DNA of 42,099 nt from Pseudoduganella violaceinigra DSM 15887 (GTDB lineage Bacteria; Pseudomonadota; Gammaproteobacteria; Burkholderiales; Burkholderiaceae_D), in assembly GCF_000425385.1 (NCBI RefSeq), contig NZ_AUDI01000028.1, forward strand, positions 1-42,099, written 5' to 3'. The position numbers and the translations under genes were made by a program. Below the pieces are notes generated by a model. That model saw only the letters and a list, made by a program, of their open reading frames with translations. It was not told the DNA's origin and did not search any database. This document shows, piece by piece, positions 22,234 through 38,974 of this stretch; position 1 is the first letter of the stretch; every line of letters begins with the position of its first letter.

Positions 22234-23838
22234 TCAAGGTTGCGGGAACTTATAGGTCAGACTATAGGTCCCGCTGCCCGAATACGACTTCACCTGCGCA
22301 TAGTAGTAAGCCGCCGCGCCGTCGTAGCTGATAGTCTCGCTTGAAGTACTGCCCTCGCTCGAAGCGACTTTGCTCCACGCGCTGCCGGACCACTTGTACA
22401 GATACAGGTCGAAGTCGCTGCCCGCAGGACCGCTCAATTGCAGCGAGAACGTTCCCGCCCCGGCTTGCACATAGCCGGGCGCAGCGCTCGGTGCGTTCGC
22501 ACTGCCGCCATTGGCCAGCGAGCCTGTCTGCGTTACGCCGCCACTGCTCCCTCCTGTATATTTCGCAAAAGCCTTTTGCGCAGCGCCTTCATTCACCGCG
22601 TGCCAAGGATAACCCAGCGTGCGCATGCGCGAATTTTCAGTCGGACGATATTTTCCGGTCGTGCAATACTGCCCACCCTGGAAAGCGCCGACCGTACCGT
22701 TAGGGTATGCGCCAGGACCGGTCGGCACCGCGGTACTGCCAGCGATCAGGCTTCCCCACTTCACCGAACGCGAACCATTCAGCGACACGTTCGCTTCACC
22801 CGGCTCGCCGCTTGTGCTGCAACTACCGTAATCGTATTCGTCGGCCAAAGAGAAGGCGGTATGCCCGATCTCATGCAACGCCACCTCGATCGACTGCGCG
22901 TGCATCGACAACGTCGCCACCGCGCCGCCGGAACCGCCATAGCGCGTGGAATTGGCGATCACTACGATCACATCGCGCGCATCGGGCGCCAGCACCGAGG
23001 CCGCGATATTGGTCGCCTTCGTATTGTCCACACACAGCAGGCGCTCGATGTTGTAGCAAGCGAACTGCGCATCCATCGCCGTATCGCGGTAAATGCCCTT
23101 ATCAATTTCATCGACGCCCGACTGGTTGCTGGCCACGTCAACGCGATAAATATTCATCGAAGCGCGATTCGCGTTGAACAGCGGATCAGCCATAAAGCCG
23201 TTGATCACCTTCTGCGCATCGGCATGCCACTTATCCATTTCAGCGGCAGTATAGCCATCGCCGATAAAGACATAGTCCATATGCGTCGCCGCACTACCGT
23301 TGTTCAGGATAACGGTCGCCGTCGCAGGCGGCGTAGCGCTCATTCCCGCAGCGCGCGCAGCCTTCGCAGCGCCAACTGCCTGCTCCAATGCCGCGCGATC
23401 GAAGCGCGCCAGCGCAGCGGCCGGTTTCGCCAACAGTCCGCCAGCCTGCTTCGGCAACACTTCCACACTGGCAGTTGCCCGATCGAAGGGCAGCGACACC
23501 TCGAAGCTCCCCGCGCGCTGCGCCACAGTGGCGGAAATATCCACCTCGCCGGAGCGTGGATTGAAAGTCTCCACATGGCGGCGCAAGCCGTTATTGATAC
23601 TGACTTCGTGCAGCACGCGGCCCATGGCATCCTTCGCCACCACGACCCACTGGTCGTCCTGCGCACCCTGACGCACATTGGGCGTCACGGCAAAACTCCC
23701 TGTTTCCGCATGCAAGGTCTTGAACTCCGTACCCGAGCGGCCTTCGGTAAAGCCGATGCGAAGCGAAATATTGTCGGCCTGCGCAGCACCTGCCGCCATC
23801 AGCGCAAGCAGCGCAAAAGAATGTCGTAGTAAAGTCAT
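22234..23838 (-). CDS. M64 (IgA-peptidase-like) secreted metallopeptidase with PPC domain
   Basis: 534 aa. Signal peptide MTLLRHSFALLALMAAGAAQA. An N-terminal M64 beta domain (about 25-130) precedes the catalytic domain with MDYVFIGDGYTAAEMDKWHA and the zinc motif LHEIGHTAFSLADEYDYG (His322, Glu323, His326). After a Ser/Gly linker (about 430-455) comes a C-terminal prepeptidase-type beta domain (FSLQLSGPAGSDFDLYLYKW) ending in YSLTYKFPQP, often removed on secretion. Start: the second of two adjacent ATGs (23838), because GGAGAGG is at the right distance from it. Likely exported by type II secretion. Confidence 0.9.
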   Translation of the reverse strand: MTLLRHSFALLALMAAGAAQADNISLRIGFTEGRSGTEFKTLHAETGSFAVTPNVRQGAQDDQWVVVAKDAMGRVLHEVSINNGLRRHVETFNPRSGEVDISATVAQRAGSFEVSLPFDRATASVEVLPKQAGGLLAKPAAALARFDRAALEQAVGAAKAARAAGMSATPPATATVILNNGSAATHMDYVFIGDGYTAAEMDKWHADAQKVINGFMADPLFNANRASMNIYRVDVASNQSGVDEIDKGIYRDTAMDAQFACYNIERLLCVDNTKATNIAASVLAPDARDVIVVIANSTRYGGSGGAVATLSMHAQSIEVALHEIGHTAFSLADEYDYGSCSTSGEPGEANVSLNGSRSVKWGSLIAGSTAVPTGPGAYPNGTVGAFQGGQYCTTGKYRPTENSRMRTLGYPWHAVNEGAAQKAFAKYTGGSSGGVTQTGSLANGGSANAPSAAPGYVQAGAGTFSLQLSGPAGSDFDLYLYKWSGSAWSKVASSEGSTSSETISYDGAAAYYYAQVKSYSGSGTYSLTYKFPQP

Positions 23839-23934
23839 CATGCCTCTCCATTTGGGTGGTTGGGTGTGGAGATTTTGTGGCCGACGACGGCTAACGCGCG
23901 TGCACAAACCCGCGCAAATTGCACGAACCTGCTA

Positions 23935-24828
23935 CTAAGAATTGTTACTGCGGCGAGCGCGCCACGCCGCAGGAGACAAGCCGTACTGCGCCGTGAAAGC
24001 GCGGATGAAATGGCTGGCACTATGGAAGCCGAACGCCTCCGCGACATCGGCAATGCGCGCATTGCCGCAGGACAGCGCATTGCAGGCTTGCTCCAGGCGG
24101 CGGGTTAGCACATAGCGATGCGGCGGCAAGCCGACAGCGCGATGGAACTCGCGCGAGAAATGCGCCGCGCTCATGCCGCACAGACCCGCCAGCCCCGCGT
24201 TGGGCAACGGCGAATCCAGGTGATCCGCGATATGGCGCAGCACGCGGCGCAGGCGCGCACCGCCAAGAGAACTCGCCTCCGCCTGCGAAGGCAAGGAATA
24301 ATGCTCAAGCAGGTAGCATGCCAAAGCGGAAACAAGGTGATCGCACATTTCAGAGGCAAGCGGCCCTGCCAGGGCCTGCGCATCGAGCATCTTGCGCACC
24401 AAATCGAACACGGTACGATCGGAAGTAAACGGACTTGCCGCAAGCGAGACGCTAGCCTCTTCGCCGCGCTGCTGCGCCAGCCGATCCAGCAAGCGAACGG
24501 GCAAGAACAGATTGACGATATCGCAGGCGCTAAGCTGGCACCACCTGCCCTGCTCCGCCGGCGGACACAGGCGGAAGCGGTTCGCACCGATAGTCCCGCC
24601 CCAGAAAGGCTTATCGCCCTGCCAGATGCGTGCATCCAGCGGCTCCAGCATCAACGCCAGGCGATACGTACCCGGATGGGGACCGACAGAACGGATGGCG
24701 TGCTCAGGCCGATCACTGGCCCAGCGTACCAGCGCAGCCCGGGTCTCGGGAAGCGGCCCGATACAGGCATGCAGCGAATTCACGCCTGCAATCCTGAACC
24801 ACCGCTCAAGCTCTTCGACGCTCTCCAT
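23935..24828 (-). CDS. AraC-family transcriptional regulator
   Basis: 297 aa from ATG 24828. The C-terminal 100 residues hold both HTH motifs: NAGLAGLCGMSAAHFSREFHR and ARIADVAEAFGFHSASHFIR, closed by FTAQYGLSPAAWR. The N-terminal 190 residues form a ligand-binding part without a recognisable specificity. The frame is open to 25062, but that stretch contains a dispersed repeat (24861-24895) and part of the opposite gene, so it is excluded. It sits 96 bases upstream of the M64 peptidase on the same strand and could regulate it; this is inference. Confidence 0.85.
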   Translation of the reverse strand: MESVEELERWFRIAGVNSLHACIGPLPETRAALVRWASDRPEHAIRSVGPHPGTYRLALMLEPLDARIWQGDKPFWGGTIGANRFRLCPPAEQGRWCQLSACDIVNLFLPVRLLDRLAQQRGEEASVSLAASPFTSDRTVFDLVRKMLDAQALAGPLASEMCDHLVSALACYLLEHYSLPSQAEASSLGGARLRRVLRHIADHLDSPLPNAGLAGLCGMSAAHFSREFHRAVGLPPHRYVLTRRLEQACNALSCGNARIADVAEAFGFHSASHFIRAFTAQYGLSPAAWRARRSNNS

Positions 24829-24860
24829 CGGAGCAATATACTCCAGCGACAGCCGAGCCC

Positions 24861-24895
24861 GTGGCAACCTTGGGGTCAGGCTCTCCGGTTGCCAC
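24861..24895. repeat. Second copy of the GTGGCAA/TTGCCAC palindromic repeat
   Basis: A single 35-bp unit bounded by GTGGCAA and TTGCCAC. It is the reverse complement of the 16333-16399 unit, with 4 mismatches next to one arm (CCGG for GCAA in the inner part). It lies in the 60-base space between the divergent AraC and YjbR-type genes. Confidence 0.75.
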
Positions 24896-24921
24896 AGCCT
24901 CATCTGGTTTAGACTCTCGCC

Positions 24922-25287
24922 ATGAATACAACACAACTCAAAGCGCATTGCCTCGCCCTGCCCGGTGCCAGCAGCCTGTTGCATGAACCGCCGGTCAACG
25001 TGCTCAGCTATAAACTGGGTGAGAAGACGTTCGCCTACTTCAAGACTAGTGAGCCGGAACAATGGCGCTTCAGCTTCCGCGCCTCACCTGACCGCTTTCT
25101 GGAATTGACCGGCATGCCAGGTGTGAAGCCCGCGCGCTATATGGGGCGCTTCCACTGGGTCACCATTGTCGACGTACGGCATTTCCCGCAGGACTATCTT
25201 GTGGAGCTGGTGCAATGGTCCTACGACCAAGCCCTGTCGTCGCTATCGAAAACAAAACAACGCGAACTCCTCGGACCGCCCTTGTGA
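24922..25287 (+). CDS. MmcQ/YjbR family protein
   Basis: 121 aa. The sequence LKAHCLALPGASSLLHEPPV, then FAYFKTSEPEQWRFSFRASP, then GRFHWVTIVD is the YjbR fold (CyaY-like alpha/beta, reported to bind DNA in some members). No signal peptide. The cellular role of the family is poorly known. Divergent from the AraC gene. Confidence 0.88.
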   Translation: MNTTQLKAHCLALPGASSLLHEPPVNVLSYKLGEKTFAYFKTSEPEQWRFSFRASPDRFLELTGMPGVKPARYMGRFHWVTIVDVRHFPQDYLVELVQWSYDQALSSLSKTKQRELLGPPL

Positions 25288-25357
25288 ATTGGTGCGGATG
25301 GGCTATAACTTAAGCCTGGATTCCCGCTTCCCACCACCGCCACCAAGGAAGGCCAAC

Positions 25358-25813
25358 ATGAAAAACAAGGCATTTGCGGCAATTGCGGTTTCCACCTTGC
25401 TATGCGCAACCACGCTGGCAAAAGACAAGGCCATGGACGATGTCGTCTGGCCAGCCGAATCGGTGAAATGGGAAGCCGGCCCCGTCGCCGGGACCAAGTT
25501 TGCAAAACTATGGGGCGACTGGATGAAAGGCGGTCCCTACGGCGTAATGGTGAAATTCGACGCCGGCCAGATCAACGCCTTGCACCACCATACCCACGCG
25601 CTGAAGATCGTCATCGTTTCCGGCACCTTCACGCACAAAACCGATGGTGGCGCCGAGACCAAACTCGGCCCTGGTTCCTACCTGATGCAAGCTGCCGGCA
25701 AAAAGCACGTGAGTGGCTGCGCCGCCGGCGCCGAATGCACATTCCTCATGTCGTCCGACGGCAAGTTTGACCTGATCGACGACTCCAAGGCAGCGGCCAG
25801 CGACAAGAAATAG
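25358..25813 (+). CDS. Periplasmic cupin (DUF4437-like)
   Basis: 151 aa. Signal peptide MKNKAFAAIAVSTLLCATTLA. The mature part carries WPAESVKWEAGPVAGTKFAK, then the metal-binding INALHHHTHALKIVIVSGTF and, later, a third His in GKKHVSGCAAGAEC. The Cys pair could form a disulfide. AAGGAAGG precedes the ATG by 7 bases; the longer open frame overlaps the preceding gene and is not used. Ligand unknown. Confidence 0.85.
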   Translation: MKNKAFAAIAVSTLLCATTLAKDKAMDDVVWPAESVKWEAGPVAGTKFAKLWGDWMKGGPYGVMVKFDAGQINALHHHTHALKIVIVSGTFTHKTDGGAETKLGPGSYLMQAAGKKHVSGCAAGAECTFLMSSDGKFDLIDDSKAAASDKK

Positions 25814-25818
25814 ACGAC

Positions 25819-26415
25819 TCAGTCCTTGCCGTAGGTTTGCAGGAAATGCAGGATAGCGCGAATGTCGGCCTCACCGGCATTCGCGATATGGAACACATCG
25901 CGATCATCCCAGGTGATCCTGGCCTTGGTCAGCCTGGTCAGGCGGGCGCCGAAATCATCCATATCAAAGGCGTCGCCCAGTACGTGTGCACGCGGCGGCA
26001 TCGTGCAAAAAACCAGCCGGAAGCTACGGTCAGGCATTTGCCGGATAACAGGTTCCCCGTTCGCGTCAAAGCCCCGCGCGTGGACTTCAGCAAACTTCGC
26101 GTTATTGCCACCCATAACGGATGCATAGCTCACATCACGAATGCCGCCTCTGCGGTCGTTCAAGTGCAGCGTAATGTCACGGTGGATGCTCGCCTTGGCC
26201 AGCTCGCCATGATCGTTTCTCACTGCGATTTCAATATTTTCGCCATCAACCAATGCATCGAAGACTTTCCGCTTACTGGGATGGATGCGTGCGGCGATTT
26301 CCATCGGCTCGTTTGCCAAATCACAGAAGCCGCTGTACATCGATTCGTACAGATGCATTTTCCCATCCTTGCTCAGTACCATGTTGTCGCAGGAGATTTG
26401 GAAAGAGTCCGACAT
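25819..26415 (-). CDS. Hypothetical cytoplasmic protein
   Basis: 198 aa, no signal peptide or membrane helix, acidic and rich in Asp, Arg and Asn. Stretches such as LHLNDRRGGIRDVSYASVMG and PDRSFRLVFCTMPPRAHVLG look like a beta-rich domain. I do not recognise a family. Its GC is lower than that of the genes to its left, marking the start of a small accessory stretch. Convergent with the cupin gene, 5 bases apart. Confidence 0.6.
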   Translation of the reverse strand: MSDSFQISCDNMVLSKDGKMHLYESMYSGFCDLANEPMEIAARIHPSKRKVFDALVDGENIEIAVRNDHGELAKASIHRDITLHLNDRRGGIRDVSYASVMGGNNAKFAEVHARGFDANGEPVIRQMPDRSFRLVFCTMPPRAHVLGDAFDMDDFGARLTRLTKARITWDDRDVFHIANAGEADIRAILHFLQTYGKD

Positions 26416-26491
26416 ATCGCTTTCATTCAGTCGCTGGTATGCCGCATTTTAGAGCATGCCATTGGCGTTTGTTCGGCAAGTGCAACGGGAC

Positions 26492-26773
26492 TCAATCTCC
26501 CGCGACGAAATATGACATCCGCCACCCTTGTGCGGTTTTGGTGAATCCAGCGCGATAGTCCAAGCCAGCATTCGGCGGGCACTGGATATTGTTTTCGTCA
26601 TTTCGGAAACCACATCGACGACCCGTAATCTGAAAAAGCTTCGCGGCTAAAATAGGATCACGCTTCCACGCTTCGATTGCCTGGTCCGCATTACCATCTC
26701 CGCCGAAGCTCCAGACAAACTCTGGCACCATCAATCCACGAAGTGCTTTGAATTTTCTATCCTTTGCCGCCAC
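26492..26773 (-). CDS. Hypothetical protein, possibly missing its N-terminus
   Basis: 93 aa from a GTG at 26773, with VPEFVWSFGGDGNADQAIEA and CGFRNDENNIQC. The same frame stays open upstream to about 26840 and reads sensibly (GAALKGRPIPIEAQTIIREV), with no ATG, GTG or TTG in reach before an in-frame TGA. That suggests a 5'-truncated gene. Two Cys in the C-terminal half could pair. No family recognised. Confidence 0.45.
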   Translation of the reverse strand: MAAKDRKFKALRGLMVPEFVWSFGGDGNADQAIEAWKRDPILAAKLFQITGRRCGFRNDENNIQCPPNAGLDYRAGFTKTAQGWRMSYFVAGD

Positions 26774-26895
26774 GCGAACTTCACGAATGATGGTTTGCGC
26801 TTCAATGGGAATTGGTCGGCCTTTTAAAGCGGCCCCTTCGTTACATCATTCATCATCATCACCATGAGAATTGATGAGACCATGTCCTAAGTTCC

Positions 26896-27072
26896 TTAGT
26901 TGAACTGAAAGTGGAAGTGATTGTCATGCTTCTTCCGCGGCATTACGCCAGAGATTTTCGCATCGTTGAAGAAGACACGAATAGATCCCACTGCGTTGGC
27001 GCGGAATAGCTCGATGAGCTTGGCGGTCAATTACGTCGCGTTCGACTCTGCCCAACGAAACTTCCCAAACAT
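26896..27072 (-). pseudogene. Remnant of a peptidase-like C-terminal domain
   Basis: A minus-strand frame from an ATG at 27072 has an in-frame TAA after 13 codons, then continues LTAKLIELFRANAVGSIRVF, FNDAKISGVMPRKKH and DNHFHFQFN to a stop at 26896. The closing H-D-N-H-F-H pattern resembles the last zinc-binding strand of MepA/M15-type peptidoglycan peptidases. The rest of the 26774-27120 interval shows only a CAT-rich run at 26849-26863 and no other gene. Confidence 0.35.
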
Positions 27073-27120
27073 GTATCTTCCTTAGTACATATCGTCTGGG
27101 TTGGGCCGAAAGAGGGCATT

Positions 27121-27639
27121 TCATCTACGCTCACGCATATAGCTATTGATTACTTTGCCGTAGAGCTCCGTTTCCGTTTCATAGCTCATGCCAATGCGCT
27201 CGGCAACGCGACGCGATGATTCATTTCCAGAGCTGATGAGTGCCCGAACTTTCTGTTCGCGCCGAACCTCGAACGCATAATTCAGGACCGCCGCCGCCGC
27301 CTCGTTTGCGACTCCCTTCCCCCAGAAGCCTCGATAAGTATTCCATCCCAACTCCATCACAGCGGATTGCTCACGAAAGAAGGCCCCTACATTACCGACA
27401 AGCTGGCCAGTCTGCTTGTCCTCCAGAGCCCACCAACCAGCCCCTTGCAGAACCCATAATCCAGCCTGGGAACAGAAGATTCGCCACGCCGTTTGGCGGT
27501 CAGCTGAGCCCAAGTGAGCTGAGCTTTCGGGATTCATTAAATGGTCCGCAAATAATTCGAAGTCGTCGCTCCGATATTCGCGAAGCGTAAGCCGTTCTGT
27601 GTGAAGGCGCGGTATGGAAATAGCGAAGGCGTGATTCAT
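27121..27639 (-). CDS. GNAT-family N-acetyltransferase (RimJ/RimL type)
   Basis: 172 aa. The N-terminal PRLHTERLTLREYRSDDFEL, the central FREQSAVMELGWNTYRGFWG and the acetyl-CoA loop GKGVANEAAAAVLNYAF (where Gly-Lys-Gly-Val-Ala replaces the Q/RxxGxG/A form), then NESSRRVAERIGM, define the ribosomal-protein-type subfamily that modifies protein N-termini or small molecules. The start at 27639 has AGGA 8 bases upstream. Isolated in the accessory stretch. Confidence 0.88.
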   Translation of the reverse strand: MNHAFAISIPRLHTERLTLREYRSDDFELFADHLMNPESSAHLGSADRQTAWRIFCSQAGLWVLQGAGWWALEDKQTGQLVGNVGAFFREQSAVMELGWNTYRGFWGKGVANEAAAAVLNYAFEVRREQKVRALISSGNESSRRVAERIGMSYETETELYGKVINSYMRERR

Positions 27640-27754
27640 GGATCGATCCTTTAGATTGCTAATTGTGATTAACCATCCCTTGTTGGTGGAAGCTGCCACA
27701 GCGAACTCTAATCCATCCGACAGCCGGTGTCAGGGCATGCCTAAGCTACTGCCG

Positions 27755-28480
27755 CTAAATTGAGTCGGCCAACTCTCGCCATCGGGCCTCAAGTAATGCC
27801 GCGTAAAGCATCGGCTGCAGCCCATAGCTTCCTAATGCGAAACCGTCATTCACTTCGATTAATGCGGTTTCGCCATTGGACAGGACCGCGAAGTCAATCG
27901 CAAATCCCCGCGGCGCTTGGTCAAACGCGGCGACCGTCGAATCAATGAACGAGAAATCCGGGAACTTTCGAAAATCGCCCCAGTAGTGCTTGCATCCGAC
28001 AACAGCCCCATTTGTCACGTAGACGCGATACTCGGAAGTCATTTCCAGGACATCCGCACATACCACGCTTGTGCCGCCGTCAATACCGGCAGTGACCGCA
28101 AGGTCCGCATAGTTCCGGATCACGTGGCCGGGGAACTGCTTGAGTTTGTTCGCGGCCGGCTTGATAAACACTGCCTTGCCCGAGTCGACAAGTTCGCGGA
28201 CGTCCTTTAGCGTTGCTTCCCAGATCCGCCGTTTTGCATACTCGCCCAAAGGCGGCGGCAAGGATGGAAGGGATGGAAAGGGAATGCCCAGTTTCGATAG
28301 CGCCTTCTGGATGATGGGAACGCCGCCCACAACAAGCATTTCTCCTGTTAGTTCGATGTCGTCGAATGCAGCGGCTTCGAAGAAGCGAACCTCGTGTCCC
28401 CGCTCCCTGAAACCGATAAAAGCACAATGACCGTTGGTCGTCGCAATCTCACCTGCGCGTTTTTGAATCAATGCGATCAT
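27755..28480 (-). CDS. ATP-grasp domain protein (DUF4343-like)
   Basis: 241 aa. Residues 1-90 form a pre-ATP-grasp part (FRERGHEVRFFEAAAFDDIE), and residues 95-235 the ATP-grasp core with FIKPAANKLKQFPGHVI, SEYRVYVTNGAVVGCKHYWG, DFAVLSNGETALIEVNDG (metal-binding Glu-Val-Asn-Asp) and GSYGL. Such proteins ligate a carboxylate to an amine or thiol using ATP. No peptide precursor or second ligase is adjacent, so the substrate is open. The start at 28480 is preferred over 28519 because of family fit. Confidence 0.8.
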   Translation of the reverse strand: MIALIQKRAGEIATTNGHCAFIGFRERGHEVRFFEAAAFDDIELTGEMLVVGGVPIIQKALSKLGIPFPSLPSLPPPLGEYAKRRIWEATLKDVRELVDSGKAVFIKPAANKLKQFPGHVIRNYADLAVTAGIDGGTSVVCADVLEMTSEYRVYVTNGAVVGCKHYWGDFRKFPDFSFIDSTVAAFDQAPRGFAIDFAVLSNGETALIEVNDGFALGSYGLQPMLYAALLEARWRELADSI

Positions 28481-28592
28481 TTTTCTTACCCGGCATCGCT
28501 TTTCAAAGATTTCTCCCAAATTGATCTGGCCAAGAAATCGATATTCGCACGCTTGTTCCCGCTCGACGACGCTGAGCCAAGCTGACGCTGAA

Positions 28593-29174
28593 TCACTTGT
28601 AGACGCAAAAGCCGGATATCAGCCAACGCTTCTCGACTCTCGTGAAGAGAAACTTTGTTTCCCACTGATAGGGAGACACTACAGTCGCTGTCGCGGTTTG
28701 ACCGCGCCACTTGGCCGACTTGATTTTCATACCGCTGACGAAGTCGTTCTTGTATTCGTATTCCTGGGCACAGAAAAAAGGATCCATGTCTTCTGTTTCC
28801 ATCATCGGGCCGCGTCCATCATGTTTCAACTGGTCGAATGTTTCCTGGCCAAGGCCGCTAAACTCGGCCTCATAGCGCTTGTAGTAACGCGAAACGGCCG
28901 CAGGGAAATCGGGGGCGAAATAGCCGGATTGCATGAGGCGCGCCGTGTACGCATCGAGAGTAGACGTATCGAGATAGAAGCGGGAGGTTCCAGAAATGTC
29001 CTTGATTCGGGGTTCGAGTTTGGAGACCTCGTTGCCGTGTTCGATGGTCCACGAGTAGAAGCCCTGCGCGGTATCGAGAAGCTGCTGCTGGGGCGAACCC
29101 GCCAATGCGACTGGGATGCCCGCCAATAAGTACAGCAGCACAGCAAGCCCGCAGCGAAGAAGATTTTGAGGCAT
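28593..29174 (-). CDS. Secreted DUF3828-like protein
   Basis: 193 aa with signal peptide MPQNLLRCGLAVLLYLLAGI and a VALAG-type cleavage region. The mature domain contains FYSWTIEHG, TLDAYTARLMQSGYFAPDFP, MMETEDMDPFFCAQEYEYKN and a closing RVEKRWLISGFCVYK, the DUF3828 arrangement of a small periplasmic alpha/beta domain. Two Cys (CAQEY and FCVYK) may pair. The ATG at 29174 has GGAA at a good distance; 29189 is an alternative. Function of the family unknown. Confidence 0.7.
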   Translation of the reverse strand: MPQNLLRCGLAVLLYLLAGIPVALAGSPQQQLLDTAQGFYSWTIEHGNEVSKLEPRIKDISGTSRFYLDTSTLDAYTARLMQSGYFAPDFPAAVSRYYKRYEAEFSGLGQETFDQLKHDGRGPMMETEDMDPFFCAQEYEYKNDFVSGMKIKSAKWRGQTATATVVSPYQWETKFLFTRVEKRWLISGFCVYK

Positions 29175-29323
29175 TTTGTTACGTTCCATCGAGGTTGTAC
29201 GAGGTAGTCACGATATCGGACAAGCAGAGTGACAATTGAACTACTGGTCCGCACAAGGACATTCTACATGCCAAGAAATGTCCACATTTCTTCCTGACCC
29301 CTTGGGGGACGAAAGTTGCGGGC

Positions 29324-29350
29324 AAAAAAAACGCCACCCGGGGGTGGCGT
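29324..29350 (-). terminator. Intrinsic terminator of the rpoC operon
   Basis: A 9-bp GC-rich stem ACGCCACCC/GGGTGGCGT with a tiny GG loop (8 bp with a CGGG loop is more realistic), followed on the minus strand by a run of T from the A-run 29324-29330. T follow on the other strand too, so it may work in both directions. Lies 20 bases after rpoC. Confidence 0.92.
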
Positions 29351-29370
29351 TTTTGTCAGCGGCGTGAAGC

Positions 29371-33594
<4,224 letters not shown>

Positions 33595-33631
33595 GTATCA
33601 CTCCAGATGGTGACGAATTCTTTACTGTCTT

Positions 33632-33737
33632 AAAACCGGTAGTTCGGTGCCTGACCCGCGGGGTCGGGCACCTGGTACGCGGCAGCCGCGGGGCGCCTGG
33701 TGTCTGACCTTGCGGGTCAGACACCGTTCTGCCGGTT

Positions 33738-33739
<2 letters not shown>
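33632..33739. repeat. 108-bp nested palindrome between rpoB and rpoC
   Basis: The outer arms AAAACCGGTAGTTCGGTG (33632-33649) and CACCGTTCTGCCGGTTTT (33722-33739) pair with 3 mismatches. Inside are two further hairpins. One is GGTGCCTGACCC/GGGTCGGGCACC (33646-33657 and 33661-33672, one mismatch). The other is the perfect 11-bp GGTGTCTGACC/GGTCAGACACC (33699-33709 and 33715-33725). The outer arm reaches the rpoB stop codon. No T-run follows, so it is unlikely to stop transcription. It looks like a REP/BIME-type insertion. Confidence 0.85.
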
Positions 33740-37847
<4,108 letters not shown>

Positions 37848-37954
37848 GGACACTCCGTGTGAGACAGGAAAAGGTAGAGAATTCAGAATTGCGGGCGCGC
37901 TGCGCAATGCTCAATTCACTATAAAACAACAACTTCTACTTCAGAGACGACAAA

Positions 37955-38006
37955 GGAGCCAAGGGCGGACCCTCCCTTTCGGGAGAGATCCGCCGCATTG
38001 GCTTCC
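37955..38006 (-). promoter_or_regulatory. rplL-rpoB attenuator / RNase III-type hairpin
   Basis: A long imperfect stem pairs 37955-37976 with 37981-38006 around a GAAA tetraloop (minus strand), 31 bases after the rplL stop. No T-run follows, so termination would be partial at most. E. coli has a similarly placed attenuator and RNase III site that lowers polymerase-subunit output relative to L7/L12. Confidence 0.75.
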
Positions 38007-38037
38007 TAAACTAAGGCAGTTACCCGCCTTGGTTCAA

Positions 38038-38412
38038 TTACTTCAGATCGGCCTTGGCGCCAGCTTCTTCCAGCTTCTTCTTGCCAGCTTCAGCGTCAGC
38101 TTTCGACAGGGCTTCTTTCACGGTCTTCGGTGCGCCGTCAACCAGATCCTTGGCTTCTTTCAGGCCCAGACCGGTGATTTCGCGAACAGCCTTGATCACG
38201 CCAACTTTGTTAGCGCCGACTTCGGACAGAACCAGGTTGAATTCGGTCTGTTCTTCAACTGCAGCAGCAGCAGCGCCGCCGCCAGCGGCTGGAGCTGCCA
38301 TTGCAGCTGCGGACACGCCGAACTTTTCTTCGAATGCCTTCACCAGTTCGTTCAGGTCCATTACGGACATTTCGGACACTGCGTTCAGGATGTCGTCTTT
38401 GGAAATTGCCAT
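38038..38412 (-). CDS. rplL: 50S ribosomal protein L7/L12
   Basis: 124 aa. The N-terminal dimerisation part ([20 protein letters not shown]) leads to the Ala/Gly hinge ([16 protein letters not shown], about 40-55) and the C-terminal domain that recruits translation factors ([20 protein letters not shown]). AGGAG precedes the ATG. Four copies bind L10, encoded 64 bases upstream. Confidence 0.99.
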   Translation of the reverse strand: MAISKDDILNAVSEMSVMDLNELVKAFEEKFGVSAAAMAAPAAGGGAAAAAVEEQTEFNLVLSEVGANKVGVIKAVREITGLGLKEAKDLVDGAPKTVKEALSKADAEAGKKKLEEAGAKADLK

Positions 38413-38476
38413 TTGAAACTCCTAATTTGTTTGTAGTACTACAGAATTGGTATTGACTAAGAAACCAGGCCAGCGA

Positions 38477-38974
38477 TTAAGCGGCTTCGGTTTCTTTTTT
38501 GGCTGCCAGAGCAGCCAGGCCACGTGCAAAGCCCGACACCGGAGCCAGCATAACGCCCAACAGCTGCGAAATGAGGACTTCACGGGAAGGAATGCTCGCC
38601 AGTGCGGTAACGCCAGCTACGTCGAGCTGCTTACCTGCATAGTTACCAGCCTTCAGGACCAGTTTGTCGTTGGTTTTGGCGAAGTCGGCGAGGACTTTCG
38701 CTGCAGCAACAGCATCATCCGAGATCGAGTAGATCAGCGGACCGGTCATGGAATCGGCCAGAGCGGCGAACTGCGTGCCTTCTACTGCACGACGTGCCAG
38801 GGTGTTCTTCAGAACACGGATGTACACGCCTTGCGCACGCGCATTAGCACGGAGTTTAGTCAAGTGACCAACCTGGATGCCACGGTACTCGGCCACAGCG
38901 ATAGTTTGCGCAGTTGCTACTTTTGCGGAAACTTCGGCAACGACGGCCTTTTTGTCATTCAGATTGAGACCCAC
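38477..38974 (-). CDS. rplJ: 50S ribosomal protein L10
   Basis: 165 aa from a GTG start at 38974, preceded by AAGGAG at ideal distance. The ATG-started frame from 39025 would add sequence not present in the family. Typical L10 motifs: [51 protein letters not shown]. The C-terminal helix binds L7/L12 dimers, forming the ribosomal stalk. The long leader carries several hairpins suited to autogenous control. Confidence 0.97.
   Translation of the reverse strand: MGLNLNDKKAVVAEVSAKVATAQTIAVAEYRGIQVGHLTKLRANARAQGVYIRVLKNTLARRAVEGTQFAALADSMTGPLIYSISDDAVAAAKVLADFAKTNDKLVLKAGNYAGKQLDVAGVTALASIPSREVLISQLLGVMLAPVSGFARGLAALAAKKETEAA

Noticed and set aside
8830..24912. Long opposite-strand frames over the DUF885, M16, M64, DUF1631 and HPP genes
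   Set aside because: Same codon-bias effect; the sense-strand proteins have clear domains, signal peptides and catalytic motifs.
9000..25000. Prophage or integrative element in the middle region
   Set aside because: No integrase, phage structural gene, att-type repeat or tRNA-associated junction is visible; composition is core-like.
26849..26863. CAT/ATC trinucleotide run as a possible CRISPR or microsatellite
   Set aside because: Only about five triplets and no spacer-repeat structure; at most a minor simple repeat.
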